A stretch of 33,726 nt of DNA from Streptomyces sp. AV19 (GCF_015999245.1 NZ_JAEAMR010000003.1:830367-864092); one strand, 5' to 3'. Shown: positions 1 to 8,399, numbered from the stretch's first letter. Notes: generated from the letters alone by a model not told the origin. Program-made: numbers and translations.

Positions 1-372
1 CCCGCAAAGCGGCTGCGCCGCTTTGTCCTCAAACTCCCCGGAGGGGGCAACCCCCGGACGGGCTGGATTCGGGGCTCCGCCCCGGACCCCGTATCGCGGC
101 TCCGCCGCTCGTCCTCAAGCGCCGGACGGGCTGAAGTGCGCGCCCGGGCTGGATATCCGGTGCGGGCAATATCCGGCGCGGGCAATATCCGCGCGGGCGA
201 TATCCGGTGGGGGCGCGAAATCCAGCCCGTCCGGCGCTTGAGGACAACCGCGCGGAGCGCGGTTTCAGGGGCGCAGGGGGCGAAGCCCCCGCACCACCGC
301 GCGGAGCGCGGTGCTGGGCCCCGGGGCTTGCCCCGGAAGAAACGGTGAAAGGGCGGGCCGGGGGCACACCCC
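1..372. repeat. Mosaic palindromic intergenic element, copy 1 (left end cut by the window)
   Basis: This gene-free stretch lies downstream of the lipoprotein gene. It is a string of short palindromes (GGGGCTCCGCCCC, CGCGGCTCCGCCG, CCGCGCGGAGCGCGG, GGGGCTTGCCCC). Around a central loop it carries an inverted pair: CCTCAAGCGCCGGACGGGCT near 113-132 and its reverse complement near 224-243. The right end is GAAACGGTGAAAGGGC near 339-354. The same modules recur at 5708, 18326 and 28843. The apex of this copy alone holds a short tandem array (about 143-211). Its place after a stop codon and its stem-loop potential suggest a role in termination or transcript 3' ends, but that is inference. Confidence 0.8.
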
Positions 373-407
373 CCGCCGAAGCCCCCGCAGGGGCACCCCC
401 GCCCGCG

Positions 408-1385
408 TCACTCCCCCCGCGCCGCCACCAACGACTCGATCCGGTTGAGGAACTGCACCCGCCCCCGGCCCCCGGCGGGCCCCGCGGGGACGCGGACCGC
501 CGACTCCGACACCCTCGTGTACGTGATCGCGGTCCGCAGGCTTCCGGACAGCAGCGCCTTCGTCCGCCGCTCCGTGACCCCCGGCCGCACCCCCCGCGCC
601 ATCGTCCGCTTCTCCCGGTGATGCGCCGCGAAGAACACCACCGCACCCCCGTCCGCCGTCCGCAGCGACACCGCCGGGAAATCGGGGGCACCCGCGGCCG
701 TGTCGATCCAGTCCGTCCGGAACGACGGCGTCCGGGCCAGCCGCGCCCGGTCCGCCCGCGTCTGCGTCGTCGGCCCCGACGGGGCGAAGACGTCACCCGC
801 GCCCGTCCGCAGGAAGTCCGCGTACGCGCCGCTCACCGCGCCCGGCGCCAGGACGAGACCGTCACCGGCGGGCACGGCCCAGCCCTCCCGGTCCGTACGG
901 AAGGCCGGCACCGAACCCGGCGCGTGCAGCGTCAGGTACGCCGCCTTCCACGGCGCCCGCGCCCCCGCCCGCGCGAAGACCACCAGCCACCGGTTCCTGT
1001 CCCGGTTGCTCCGCGTGTCCGCGAGGAAGAACTTCGGCCACCCGGCCGACTTGGGGATCGTGAACCGCGCGTCGTCCAGCTTCAGCGCCGGATAACCGGG
1101 ATTGGCGGAACGTCCCTTCGGGAGCCGCGCCCGCTGCTCCGCGACGTCCGCGCGGCCGATCTCGGCGAGCGCACCGGTCTCGACGCGGTCGACCAGAGCC
1201 GGGTCGAGACGCCGGTACGCCTCGGTGTAGCCCGCCGTGAAGCGGGCGAGGACCTCGCCGGCCTCAGCCCTGCTCACCGACGGGATGATCTCCCGTTCGC
1301 CGTGCACCGTCACGCACCCCGCCGTCGCCGGCAACAGCAGCAGCGGGAGCAGCAGCGACAGCATCCGCCGACGTCGACGTCGCAT
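408..1385 (-). CDS. Conserved secreted lipoprotein of the efe locus, function unknown
   Basis: The product has 325 residues. The N-terminus is an arginine-rich n-region (MRRRRRR), a leucine-rich core and the lipobox ATAGC, so lipidation and attachment outside the membrane are expected. I chose the ATG at 1385 because GGAGG lies nine bases upstream; an ATG at 1364 or a start at 1421 is also open. The rest of the chain is a soluble domain I do not recognise, with alternating hydrophobic strands and few cysteines. The gene is last in efeO-efeB-efeU and its start lies inside the 3' end of efeU (122 bp overlap). That predicts translational coupling and a role at the cell surface near iron uptake, although the sequence itself shows no iron ligand motif. 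Confidence 0.8.
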   Translation of the reverse strand: MRRRRRRMLSLLLPLLLLPATAGCVTVHGEREIIPSVSRAEAGEVLARFTAGYTEAYRRLDPALVDRVETGALAEIGRADVAEQRARLPKGRSANPGYPALKLDDARFTIPKSAGWPKFFLADTRSNRDRNRWLVVFARAGARAPWKAAYLTLHAPGSVPAFRTDREGWAVPAGDGLVLAPGAVSGAYADFLRTGAGDVFAPSGPTTQTRADRARLARTPSFRTDWIDTAAGAPDFPAVSLRTADGGAVVFFAAHHREKRTMARGVRPGVTERRTKALLSGSLRTAITYTRVSESAVRVPAGPAGGRGRVQFLNRIESLVAARGE

Positions 1386-2241
1386 CGGCCTTGGCCTCCT
1401 GGGGTGCTCGGGACGGCGCAACCTTACCCGGGCGACCCTTGCCCGCCCGCCCCGGGGCGAAGAAGAACAGGAGGGTGGGGACGAGGTACAGCGCCCACAC
1501 CGCCACCTGCAACCACGTCGGATCCGGCTGGAAGTTGAAGACGCCCTTGAGGAGCGTGCCGTACCAGCTGTCCACCGGCACCTGCTCGCTGATGTCGAAC
1601 GCCTTGCTGTGCAGCCCCGGGAGGACGTCCGCCTCCTGCAGGTCGTGGAAGCCGTACGCGAGCACGCCCGCCGCGACCACGATCAGCATGCCGCCGGTCC
1701 AGGTGAAGAACTTCGCCAGGTTGATCTTCAGCGCGCCGCGGTAGAACAGCCAGCCCAGCACCACCGCGGTCAGCAGCCCCAACAGGGCGCCGACCAGCGG
1801 CCGTACACCGTCGTTCGTGGCCTGTACCGCGGTCCAGATGAACAGCGCGGTCTCCAGCCCCTCCCGGCCCACGGCCAGGAACGCGGTGAGGACCAGCGCG
1901 CCGGTGCCCATCGCCAGCGCCGCGTCCAGCTTTCCGTGCAGCTCCTTCTTCAGGTGCCGCGCGGTGCGCCGCATCCAGAACACCATCCACGTCACCAGGC
2001 CGACGGCGATGACGGACAGCGAACCGCCCAGCATCTCCTGCGCCTCGAACGTCATGGTCCGCGAGCCGTACTGGAGCACCGCGCCGAAGCCCATGGCGAG
2101 CAGGACGGCGGCGGAGACGCCGAGCCACACCGGCCGCAGGGCGTCCCGGCGTTCGCTCTTGACGAGGTAGGCGACGAGGATGCAGACGACCAGGCTGGCC
2201 TCCAGCCCCTCGCGCAGGCCGATCAGATAGTTGCCGAACAC
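1264..2241 (-). CDS. EfeU, FTR1-type iron permease
   Basis: This polytopic membrane protein of 325 residues belongs to the FTR1/EfeU iron permease family, which moves iron across the cytoplasmic membrane. Both hallmark REGLE motifs are visible, at residues 10-14 and 126-130, each at the edge of a hydrophobic helix; their glutamates are the iron ligands in this family. About seven membrane segments end near residue 262. The start is a GTG with GAGGAG seven bases upstream. From about residue 265 the chain becomes a Pro/Ala/Gly tail. Residues 286-325 are read from DNA that also encodes the signal peptide of the following lipoprotein in another frame, so the tail is probably a by-product of the overlap or has little constraint. 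It lies 42 bp after efeB. Confidence 0.95.
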   Translation of the reverse strand: MFGNYLIGLREGLEASLVVCILVAYLVKSERRDALRPVWLGVSAAVLLAMGFGAVLQYGSRTMTFEAQEMLGGSLSVIAVGLVTWMVFWMRRTARHLKKELHGKLDAALAMGTGALVLTAFLAVGREGLETALFIWTAVQATNDGVRPLVGALLGLLTAVVLGWLFYRGALKINLAKFFTWTGGMLIVVAAGVLAYGFHDLQEADVLPGLHSKAFDISEQVPVDSWYGTLLKGVFNFQPDPTWLQVAVWALYLVPTLLFFFAPGRAGKGRPGKVAPSRAPQEAKADATSTSADAVAAAPAAAVAGDGGVRDGARRTGDHPVGEQG

Positions 2242-2283
2242 GCGGCTTCTCCTCGGTTCAGGGGGGATGGGGGAAGACGAATA

Positions 2284-3537
2284 TCAGGCTCGGGCGAACA
2301 GCGCCTTGCCCCACCAGTCGTCCTTGTCCCGGACGCCCGGCGGCACGGCGAAGACGGCCGAACCGACGTGCTGGATGTACTCGTTGAGCGCGTCGGACTT
2401 GGCCAGAGCGGTCTGCACCGGGATGAAACCGTCCCGCACGTCCCGCTGGTACGCGATGAAGAACAGCCCCGCGTCGAGCCGCCCCAGACCGTCCGTGCCG
2501 TCCGTGAAGGAGTAGCCGCGCCGCAGGATGGTCGCGCCGCCGTTGCTGTCCGGGTGGGCCAGGCGCACGTGCGCGTCCGGCTTCATCACCTTGAGGCTGG
2601 GCTCGTCGTGCTCGCGCTGCTTGCCCAGCGGCGCGCCCTCGGCCTTGGTGCGGCCGAAGACGTCCTCCTGCTCCTTGAGCGAGGTGCGGTCCCAGGTCTC
2701 GATGTGCATCCGGATGCGGCGGGCGACCAGGTACGAGCCGCCGGCCATCCACTCCGGGCCGTCCTTCCCGCTCACCCACACGTGCTTGTCGAGCCGGTCG
2801 GTCTCGGTGCCCGCGATGTTCCGGGTGCCGTCCTTGAAGCCCAGCATGTTGCGCGGGGTCATCGCGTCCGGCGTCGTCGAGGACGTCTTGCCGAAGCCCA
2901 GCTGCGACCAGCGGATGGCGGCGCGGCCCATGGCGATCCGGGCCAGGTTGCGGATCGCGTGCACCGCGACCTGCGGGTCGTCCGCGCACGCCTGGACGCA
3001 CAGGTCGCCGCCGCTGCGGGCCGCGTCGAGGTTGTCGCCGGGGAAGGACGGCAGGTCGACCAGGGCCTTCGGGCGGCGCGCCGTGAGGCCGAAGCGGTCC
3101 TTGCCGTCCTTCTCGAAGAGGCCGGGGCCGATGCCGAAGGTGAGCGTGAGCCGGGACGGCTGAAGGCCGAGCGCCTCGCCGGTGTCGTCCGGCGGCAGTT
3201 CGTCGTTCTCGCTGACCGCGCCCTCGCCGACCTCGCGGCCGGCGGTCATCCGGGCCGCCGCGGCCGTCCACTCCTTGAGGAGCGCGATCAGCTTGTCGCG
3301 GTCGGTGGTCGTCACGTCGAACGCGGCGAAGTGCAGCCGGTCCTGGACGGGCGTGGCGATACCGGCCTGGTGGGCGCCGTGGAACGGCACGGCACCGCCC
3401 GCGGCGGCGGCCGGTTCGGCGTCGTCGCCGACGCGCAGCGCGGCGGCCGTGCCGCCGGCCGCGGCCGCGCCGAGCGCCAGCCCGGCACCGCCCCAGCCGA
3501 GCAGGGCGCGGCGCGAGGGGTTCGTCTTCTCCGTCAT
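2284..3537 (-). CDS. EfeB, Tat-exported DyP-type heme peroxidase
   Basis: The product has 417 residues. A twin-arginine signal (SRRALLGWGG, residues 8-17, then an Ala/Gly-rich core) predicts folded export through Tat. The dye-decolourising peroxidase signature GFKDG is at 233-237 with catalytic Asp236. His323 in DAHVRLAHP is the probable proximal heme ligand, and ILRRGYSF (337-344) supplies the distal arginine. In EfeUOB systems EfeB acts outside the membrane with EfeO and EfeU, oxidising ferrous iron; iron removal from heme has also been proposed for the family. It starts 11 bp after the efeO stop, so the two are almost certainly co-transcribed. The length is normal for the family. Confidence 0.96.
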   Translation of the reverse strand: MTEKTNPSRRALLGWGGAGLALGAAAAGGTAAALRVGDDAEPAAAAGGAVPFHGAHQAGIATPVQDRLHFAAFDVTTTDRDKLIALLKEWTAAAARMTAGREVGEGAVSENDELPPDDTGEALGLQPSRLTLTFGIGPGLFEKDGKDRFGLTARRPKALVDLPSFPGDNLDAARSGGDLCVQACADDPQVAVHAIRNLARIAMGRAAIRWSQLGFGKTSSTTPDAMTPRNMLGFKDGTRNIAGTETDRLDKHVWVSGKDGPEWMAGGSYLVARRIRMHIETWDRTSLKEQEDVFGRTKAEGAPLGKQREHDEPSLKVMKPDAHVRLAHPDSNGGATILRRGYSFTDGTDGLGRLDAGLFFIAYQRDVRDGFIPVQTALAKSDALNEYIQHVGSAVFAVPPGVRDKDDWWGKALFARA

Positions 3538-3548
3538 CGGTGCCCCGC

Positions 3549-4685
3549 CTACTTCACGACCGCGCCGGCGAGCTTGGACAGCGGCTCGGCGAGGGCGTTG
3601 ACGGCGTCGGACAGCTTCTTGCGGTCGTCCTTGCCGACGGAGTCGTAGGACTTGAAGGAGTCGCCGTCCCGGTACTCGTCGAGCAGCTTCTTCAGGTCGG
3701 CGAACTGCTTGTCGAGCTCCTTCGCCAGCGCCGCGTCGTTCTTGGCCGCGACGGGCTTGAGGAGCTCGTACGACTTCTCGGCGCCCTCCACGTTGGCCTC
3801 GAAGTCCACCAGGTCGGTGTGGCTGTAGCGCTCCTCCTCGCCGGTCACCTTGCCGGTGGCGACCTCGTCGAGGAGCTCCTTGGCGCCGTTGGCCATGCTG
3901 GTCGGCGTGATGTCGGCCTTGCCGACGCGCTTCTGCCAGTCGGCCAGGTCCGTCATCAGCCGGTCGGCCAGCTTCTTGTCGTCATCGGTGATCTTCTTGG
4001 CGTCCCAGAGCGACTTCTCCAGCTTGTGCCAGCCGGTCCACTCCTGGCCCTTCTCCAGGCCGTCCTCGCGGACGTCGACCTTCGGGTCGATGTCGCCGAA
4101 GGACTCGGCGACCGGCTCGGTGCGCTCCCAGCCGATGCGGGACTTCGCGTAGAGCGCCTTGGCCTCGTCGAGGTCGCCCTTCTTCACTGCGTCCGCGAAC
4201 TTCTGCGCCACCGGGACCGTCTCGTCGGCCTGCTGCTGGACGTACTTGCGGTACTCCGCGACGGCCTTGTCGAGCGCCGGGTCGGTCTTCTTCTCCTTGC
4301 CGTCGCCGCCGGTGACGGTGATCTTCTGCCGGATTCCGTCGCCCTTCATGCCGGGCTTGCAGGCGATTTCGTACGAACCCGCCTTTTTGATCGTGGCGGT
4401 GATCTCGGCCTTGGTGCCGGGGCCTATGTTCTCGCGTTCGGTGACGATCCGGTCGTCGGCCGCGTAGACGTAGACCTCGGTGACCTTGGAGCCCTTGTTC
4501 TCGACATTGATCTTGACGTGTCCGGCGGGGAACGAGGTCTTCGAGACCTCGCACTTGTCGTCGGACGCGGTCACGCGTATCGCGTCGGAATCCTTGGCGT
4601 CGGACTTCTCGGCACAACCGGACACGGTTGCCAGCGCCGCCGCCGCGGCGACGACGGTGACAGCGGAGGAGCGGAGGGCTCGCAT
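3549..4685 (-). CDS. EfeO, iron-binding lipoprotein with cupredoxin and M75 imelysin domains
   Basis: The first gene of the efe operon encodes 378 residues from the ATG at 4685. I prefer it to the ATG at 4700 because GGAG lies seven bases upstream. A short signal ends in the lipobox TVSGC (Cys24), so the protein should be anchored to the outer face of the membrane. Residues about 35-127 form the EfeO cupredoxin domain, with a conserved cysteine and methionine in YEIACKPGM. Residues about 135-378 are the M75 peptidase-like (imelysin) domain with the HxxE motif in GWHKLEKSLW (220-223), the metal site of the family. EfeO delivers iron to EfeU. Weak iron-box-like sequences lie about 60-95 bp upstream. 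Confidence 0.96.
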   Translation of the reverse strand: MRALRSSAVTVVAAAAALATVSGCAEKSDAKDSDAIRVTASDDKCEVSKTSFPAGHVKINVENKGSKVTEVYVYAADDRIVTERENIGPGTKAEITATIKKAGSYEIACKPGMKGDGIRQKITVTGGDGKEKKTDPALDKAVAEYRKYVQQQADETVPVAQKFADAVKKGDLDEAKALYAKSRIGWERTEPVAESFGDIDPKVDVREDGLEKGQEWTGWHKLEKSLWDAKKITDDDKKLADRLMTDLADWQKRVGKADITPTSMANGAKELLDEVATGKVTGEEERYSHTDLVDFEANVEGAEKSYELLKPVAAKNDAALAKELDKQFADLKKLLDEYRDGDSFKSYDSVGKDDRKKLSDAVNALAEPLSKLAGAVVK

Positions 4686-4745
4686 ACGGGCTCCAGGCAT
4701 GCTCGGAGAATCGGATTCCGACGGTTGGCTGAAAGCGCCGTCGAA

Positions 4746-4779
4746 TTAGGCCGCCCTAACTTATCTGAGGCTTAGCTTG
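4746..4779. promoter_or_regulatory. Possible DmdR1/IdeR iron boxes upstream of efeO
   Basis: Two overlapping 19-base sites resemble the actinobacterial iron box TTAGGTTAGGCTAACCTAA. They are TTAGGCCGCCCTAACTTAT at 4746-4764 and TTATCTGAGGCTTAGCTTG at 4761-4779. By hand count each matches about 12 of 19 positions, clearly weaker than the other two boxes in the window. The position between the end of hmuV and the start of efeO suits iron repression of efeOBU. The site is AT-rich compared with its surroundings. Confidence 0.55.
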
Positions 4780-4810
4780 CCTGTTCCCCGATGAGTGCGT
4801 GATTCTGCTC

Positions 4811-5659
4811 TCACGGGGAGCGGAGTTTCGACTGTTCACTGTCCCGTACCGGGATCACCAGGAGTTCGCCGGTGTTCGGATGCTTGATCACTTCCACCGG
4901 GTGGGCGTAAACGCGACTGATCAATTCCGCTTCGAAGACCTTGGCGGGTGGCCCGTCGGCCGCGATGCGCCCTTCGTGCAGCACGGCGACGCGGTCCGCG
5001 TACGCGCCCGCGAGCCCGAGGTCGTGCAGCACGACCACGACGGCGGTGCCCGCGGCGGCGCGCTCGCGGCAGACGCGCAGGACGAGTTCCTGGTGCCGCA
5101 GGTCGAGCGCGGCGGTCGGCTCGTCGAGCATGAGGAGCGGGGTGCGCTGCGCGAGGACGCGGGCGAGGGCGACGCGGGCGCGTTCGCCGCCGGAGAGGGC
5201 GGAGAAGGGGCGGGGGGCGAATCCGGCCACTTCGGTCAGGCGCATGGCCTCGTCGACGGCCTCGTCGTCCTCGTCCTCCCGCTCGGTCCCCGCCCAGGGG
5301 GCGCGCCCCATCCTGACGACTTCCCCGACGGTGAACGGGAACGACAGCTCGGCCGCCTGCGGCAGGACGGCCCTGCGCAGCGCGAGCTCGCCGGCGGTCC
5401 ATTCCCTGACGGGCCGCCCGTCGACGGTGACCTCGCCGGCGGCGGCCGCCAGGTCGCCCGCGAGCGCGGCGAGGAGGGTGGACTTGCCGGCGCCGTTGGG
5501 CCCGACGAGGGCGACGACTTCGCCGGCGGCGACGTCGATGTCGACGCCGTCCAGGACGGCCCGCCCGCCGAGGGCTGCGCGGAGGGCGCGGGTGCGGGTG
5601 AGGACGGTGCCGGGGGTGGGGGTGGGTGGGGGGAGGTGACGGGGGTGTCGTCTGAGCAT
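4811..5659 (-). CDS. HmuV, heme ABC transporter ATPase
   Basis: This is the ATPase of the heme importer, 282 residues from the ATG at 5659. The open frame runs on upstream, but that extension is translated from the repeat element and is not credible. Visible motifs are Walker A GPNGAGKST (53-61), signature LSGGERARVALAR (155-167), Walker B LLMLDEP (175-181) and the H-loop histidine in VLHD (212). The C-terminus EVIKHPNTGELLVIP is typical of HmuV/FecE-like subunits. The N-terminus has a Pro/Thr-rich run. The Shine-Dalgarno is weak (AGGAG about 14 bases upstream). The gene is 565 bp downstream of hmuU, with a palindromic element between them, so its co-transcription with hmuTU is not certain. 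Confidence 0.93.
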   Translation of the reverse strand: MLRRHPRHLPPPTPTPGTVLTRTRALRAALGGRAVLDGVDIDVAAGEVVALVGPNGAGKSTLLAALAGDLAAAAGEVTVDGRPVREWTAGELALRRAVLPQAAELSFPFTVGEVVRMGRAPWAGTEREDEDDEAVDEAMRLTEVAGFAPRPFSALSGGERARVALARVLAQRTPLLMLDEPTAALDLRHQELVLRVCRERAAAGTAVVVVLHDLGLAGAYADRVAVLHEGRIAADGPPAKVFEAELISRVYAHPVEVIKHPNTGELLVIPVRDSEQSKLRSP

Positions 5660-5707
5660 GTTTTTGTCTCTGTCTCCTGGGGGTGTGGTGGTGGGTGGGG
5701 AGTTGTG

Positions 5708-6050
5708 CCCCGGACCCGCCCTTTCACCGTTTCTTCCGGGCTCCGTCCGGGCCGGTACCGCGCTCCGCGCGGTGGTGCGGGGGCTTCGCCCCCTGCGCCC
5801 CTTTTCGGGGCTGCGCCCCGGATCCCGCATCGCGGCTTCGCCGCTCGTCCTCAAACGCCGGACGGGCTGAAGTGCGTGCCCGGGTGGACATCCAGTGCGG
5901 GCGCGAAACCCAGCCCGTCCGGCGCTTGAGGACAGCGCCCGGAGGGCGCTTTGGGGGTGCAGGGGGCGGAGCCCCCGCTCACCGCGCGGCGAAGCCGCGC
6001 TCGGGTCCGGGGACTTGCCCCGGGGAAACGGTGAAAGGGCGGGCCGGGGG
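5708..6050. repeat. Mosaic palindromic intergenic element, copy 2, between hmuU and hmuV
   Basis: This is a complete copy with both outer arms. GCCCTTTCACCGTTTC on the left (from 5718) is mirrored by GAAACGGTGAAAGGGC on the right (to about 6040). Inside lie GGGGGCTTCGCCCCC, GGGGCTGCGCCCC and CGCGGCTTCGCCGC. The inner inverted pair CCTCAAACGCCGGACGGGCT near 5850 and CCCGTCCGGCGCTTGAGG near 5914 flanks a short loop. The copy interrupts what should be a tight heme importer operon. Confidence 0.85.
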
Positions 6051-6054
6051 CACT

Positions 6055-6216
6055 CTCCCCGCGAAGCGGGAGCACCCGGCCCACGGCACCCGGCCCACGG
6101 CACCCGGCCCACGGCACCCGGGCCGAGCCCAGACCGCACCCTCCCCGCGAAGCGGAGCAACCCGGCCCCGTTGCCCGGGCCCGAGCCCAGGGCGCACTCC
6201 CCGCGAAGCGGGAGCA
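6055..6216. repeat. Tandem and palindromic repeat array after hmuU
   Basis: Three copies of the hairpin-forming motif CTCCCCGCGAAGCGGGAG begin near 6055, 6141 (one base shorter) and 6197. Between the first two, a 14-base unit CACCCGGCCCACGG is repeated three times at 6073-6114 with a fourth partial copy. The array runs up to the hmuU stop codon. No protein is read from it convincingly. Confidence 0.8.
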
Positions 6217-6224
6217 ACCCGCAC

Positions 6225-7292
6225 TCACCCCCACCCCCCACGCCCCCGCCGAGCCCTCCTCAACAGCCAGAAAAAGAACGGACTTCCCACCAGCGCCGTC
6301 AGCACCCCGAGCGGCAGCTCCGCCGGCTGGACGGCCGTGCGGGCCGCCAGGTCCGCCGACACCAGCACCAACGCCCCGCCCACCGCACTCCCGGGAACGA
6401 GGAACCGGTGCCCCGGCCCCGCCGCCATCCGCAGCAGGTGTGGCACCAGCAGCCCCACGAACGAGATCACCCCCGCCACCGCCACCGCCGCCGCCGTCAG
6501 CAGGGCGACCACCAGCACCAGCACCAGCCTCAACCGCTCCACGTCCACGCCCAGATGACGGGCCGGGCGCTCGCCCAGGGCCAGCAGGTCCAGCCGCCGC
6601 GCGTACAGCGGCGCGACCGCCAGTCCCACCACCGCGCACGGCAGCACCGCCGTCACCTTTCCCCACGTCGCCTGCGCCAGCGACCCCAGCTGCCAGAACG
6701 CGATCTGCGACACCTGCGCGTTGTCGGCCAGGAAGACCCCGAGCCCGATCAACGCGCCCGTGAACGCGTTCATCGCGATGCCCGTCAGCAACAGCGTCAC
6801 CACCTCCGCCCGCCCCCCGGACCGGGACAGCGCGTACACCAGCAGCACCGTCACCAGCCCGCTCACGAACGCGCACGCTGTGATCGTCCAGTTGCCGAAG
6901 AAGCTCAGCCCCAGCGCGATCGACGCGACCGCGCCCACCGCCGAGCCCATCGAGACGCCGATGACGGCCGGTTCGGCCAGCGGATTGCCGAACACGCCCT
7001 GCATCAGGGCGCCCGCGCACCCCAGCGACGCACCGACCAGCAGCGCCAGCACCACCCGCGGCAGCCGGACGTTCCACAGCACGCTCTCGCCGACCCGGTC
7101 CAGCTCCGCGCCCCCCAGCCCGACCCGGTGGAGCAACGAGCCCACCACGTCACCGAGCGGAATGTCGTACGCGCCGATCCCCGCCGAGGCGAGGCAGGCG
7201 AGGACGAGCGCGCCGGTCATGCCGATGCCCAGCAGGGCGGGCACGGACCGCGTCCTACGGCGCCCGGCGGTCACGGCTGTCGCGCCGCTCAC
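6225..7292 (-). CDS. HmuU, heme ABC transporter permease (FecCD family)
   Basis: The product has 355 residues and about nine or ten hydrophobic segments, as expected for a FecCD/BtuC-type permease that forms the membrane channel for heme. Family motifs are RLPRV (76-80), GALMQGVFGNPLAEPAVIG (94-112) and GVISFVGLLVPHLLR in the second half, the loop that contacts the ATPase. It starts with GTG at 7292, and the hmuT stop overlaps this start by four bases (GTGA), a sign of translational coupling. It ends in an Arg/Gly-rich cytoplasmic tail just before the repeat array. Confidence 0.95.
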   Translation of the reverse strand: MSGATAVTAGRRRTRSVPALLGIGMTGALVLACLASAGIGAYDIPLGDVVGSLLHRVGLGGAELDRVGESVLWNVRLPRVVLALLVGASLGCAGALMQGVFGNPLAEPAVIGVSMGSAVGAVASIALGLSFFGNWTITACAFVSGLVTVLLVYALSRSGGRAEVVTLLLTGIAMNAFTGALIGLGVFLADNAQVSQIAFWQLGSLAQATWGKVTAVLPCAVVGLAVAPLYARRLDLLALGERPARHLGVDVERLRLVLVLVVALLTAAAVAVAGVISFVGLLVPHLLRMAAGPGHRFLVPGSAVGGALVLVSADLAARTAVQPAELPLGVLTALVGSPFFFWLLRRARRGRGGWG

Positions 7293-8314
7293 CGGCCACC
7301 ACCCCGGTGGATCTGCTCGACCAGCGACCGCAGCACCGCATCCGTCCGCGGCCCGTAGTTCAGCAGGACGCCGTCGTCGACGGAGGCCACCCGCCGGTCC
7401 AGCCCGGCCGGTGTCTCCGCGACGCCCGGGATCTTCAGCAGCCCGTCGACACCACCCACCGACTCCAGCCCCTTGGACATCACGAGGATGACGTCCGGCG
7501 CGGCCTTGGCGAGCGCCTCGGTCGTGATGGGCGTGAAGTCCTTCGTCAGCCCGGACTCCTTGCCGGCGTCCACCCCGCCCGCCGCCTCGATGAGCGACGA
7601 CGCACCGGACCGGGCCCCGCCGAGCAGATAGACCGACGCCGAGCCGCGCATGTAGAGGAAGGCCACCCGCGGCTTGTCCCGGCCGCCGCGCGGAATGTCG
7701 CGCTTCGCGCGCTCCAGCCGTTCCTCCGACCGCTTGCGCAGCGCCGCGCCCGCGTCCCGCACCCCCAGCGCCGCCGCGATGCGCTCGATGTGCGGCCCGA
7801 CGTCGGAGAGTTGGGCGGGCACGTCCAGCACCACGACCGGGACCCCGGCCGCACGGATCTGGTCGAGCGCCTCGCCCGGCCCGGTCCTGGTGTCGGCCAG
7901 GACGACGCCAGGCTTCAGCGAGAGGACGCTCTCCGCCGACACGTCGTGCGCCCGCGTGACGACGGGCAGCTTGCTCGCCTCCGCGAAGGTGGCCGAGATG
8001 TCACGGGCCACGACCCGGTCGCCGAGCCCGAGCGAGAAGACGATCTCGGAGACGGAACCGGACAGCGGGACGATCCGGTCCGCGGAGCGCACGGTCACGT
8101 CGCGCCCGTCGGCGGACCGCACCGTGACGGGCAGTCGGGGCTCGGGCGGCTTGCCCGCCAGCGGTTCGAGGCGGTCGGCCACGGCGTGCCGGGCGCCGGT
8201 TTCCTTGACGGAGGGCTTCTCGTCGTCCTTCCCGCAGCCCGAGAGGGTCATGAGGGCCACGGCCACGGCGAGCAGGGCTGCGAGGGCGCCGGTGAGGCGC
8301 GAGAAGCGTGACAT
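7289..8314 (-). CDS. HmuT, heme-binding substrate lipoprotein
   Basis: This periplasmic-binding-type protein of the heme importer has 341 residues from the ATG at 8314. The start gives a standard lipoprotein signal ending in TLSGC (Cys27). A GTG about 36 bases upstream, with a slightly better ribosome site, is an alternative. Family features are IVPLSGSVSEIVFSLGLGDRVVARD near the beginning of the mature domain, the long linking helix, and PDVILVMSKG in the second lobe; it resembles FepB/HmuT cluster III binding proteins. Axial heme ligands cannot be assigned by eye. The gene heads hmuT-hmuU and diverges from the first HtaA gene, with an almost ideal iron box between them. Confidence 0.93.
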   Translation of the reverse strand: MSRFSRLTGALAALLAVAVALMTLSGCGKDDEKPSVKETGARHAVADRLEPLAGKPPEPRLPVTVRSADGRDVTVRSADRIVPLSGSVSEIVFSLGLGDRVVARDISATFAEASKLPVVTRAHDVSAESVLSLKPGVVLADTRTGPGEALDQIRAAGVPVVVLDVPAQLSDVGPHIERIAAALGVRDAGAALRKRSEERLERAKRDIPRGGRDKPRVAFLYMRGSASVYLLGGARSGASSLIEAAGGVDAGKESGLTKDFTPITTEALAKAAPDVILVMSKGLESVGGVDGLLKIPGVAETPAGLDRRVASVDDGVLLNYGPRTDAVLRSLVEQIHRGGGR

Positions 8315-8399
8315 GGCCAACGGCGCGTCCAGCGCCTGCCGTTGCTGCACGATCCAGCCTTTCCGTGGGGGACGGGTGTACGGACTGCGTGGCAATACC

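Noticed and set aside
143..211. Replication or plasmid origin iterons
   Set aside because: No replication gene or AT-rich unwinding zone nearby, and the array lies inside a repeat element.
29..796. Long open frame over element copy 1 and the lipoprotein end
   Set aside because: Arg/Gly-rich translation of repeat DNA and of a shadow frame of the lipoprotein gene; no domain.
5660..6241. N-terminal extension of HmuV
   Set aside because: It is read through the palindromic element; the ATG at 5659 gives the normal HmuV length.
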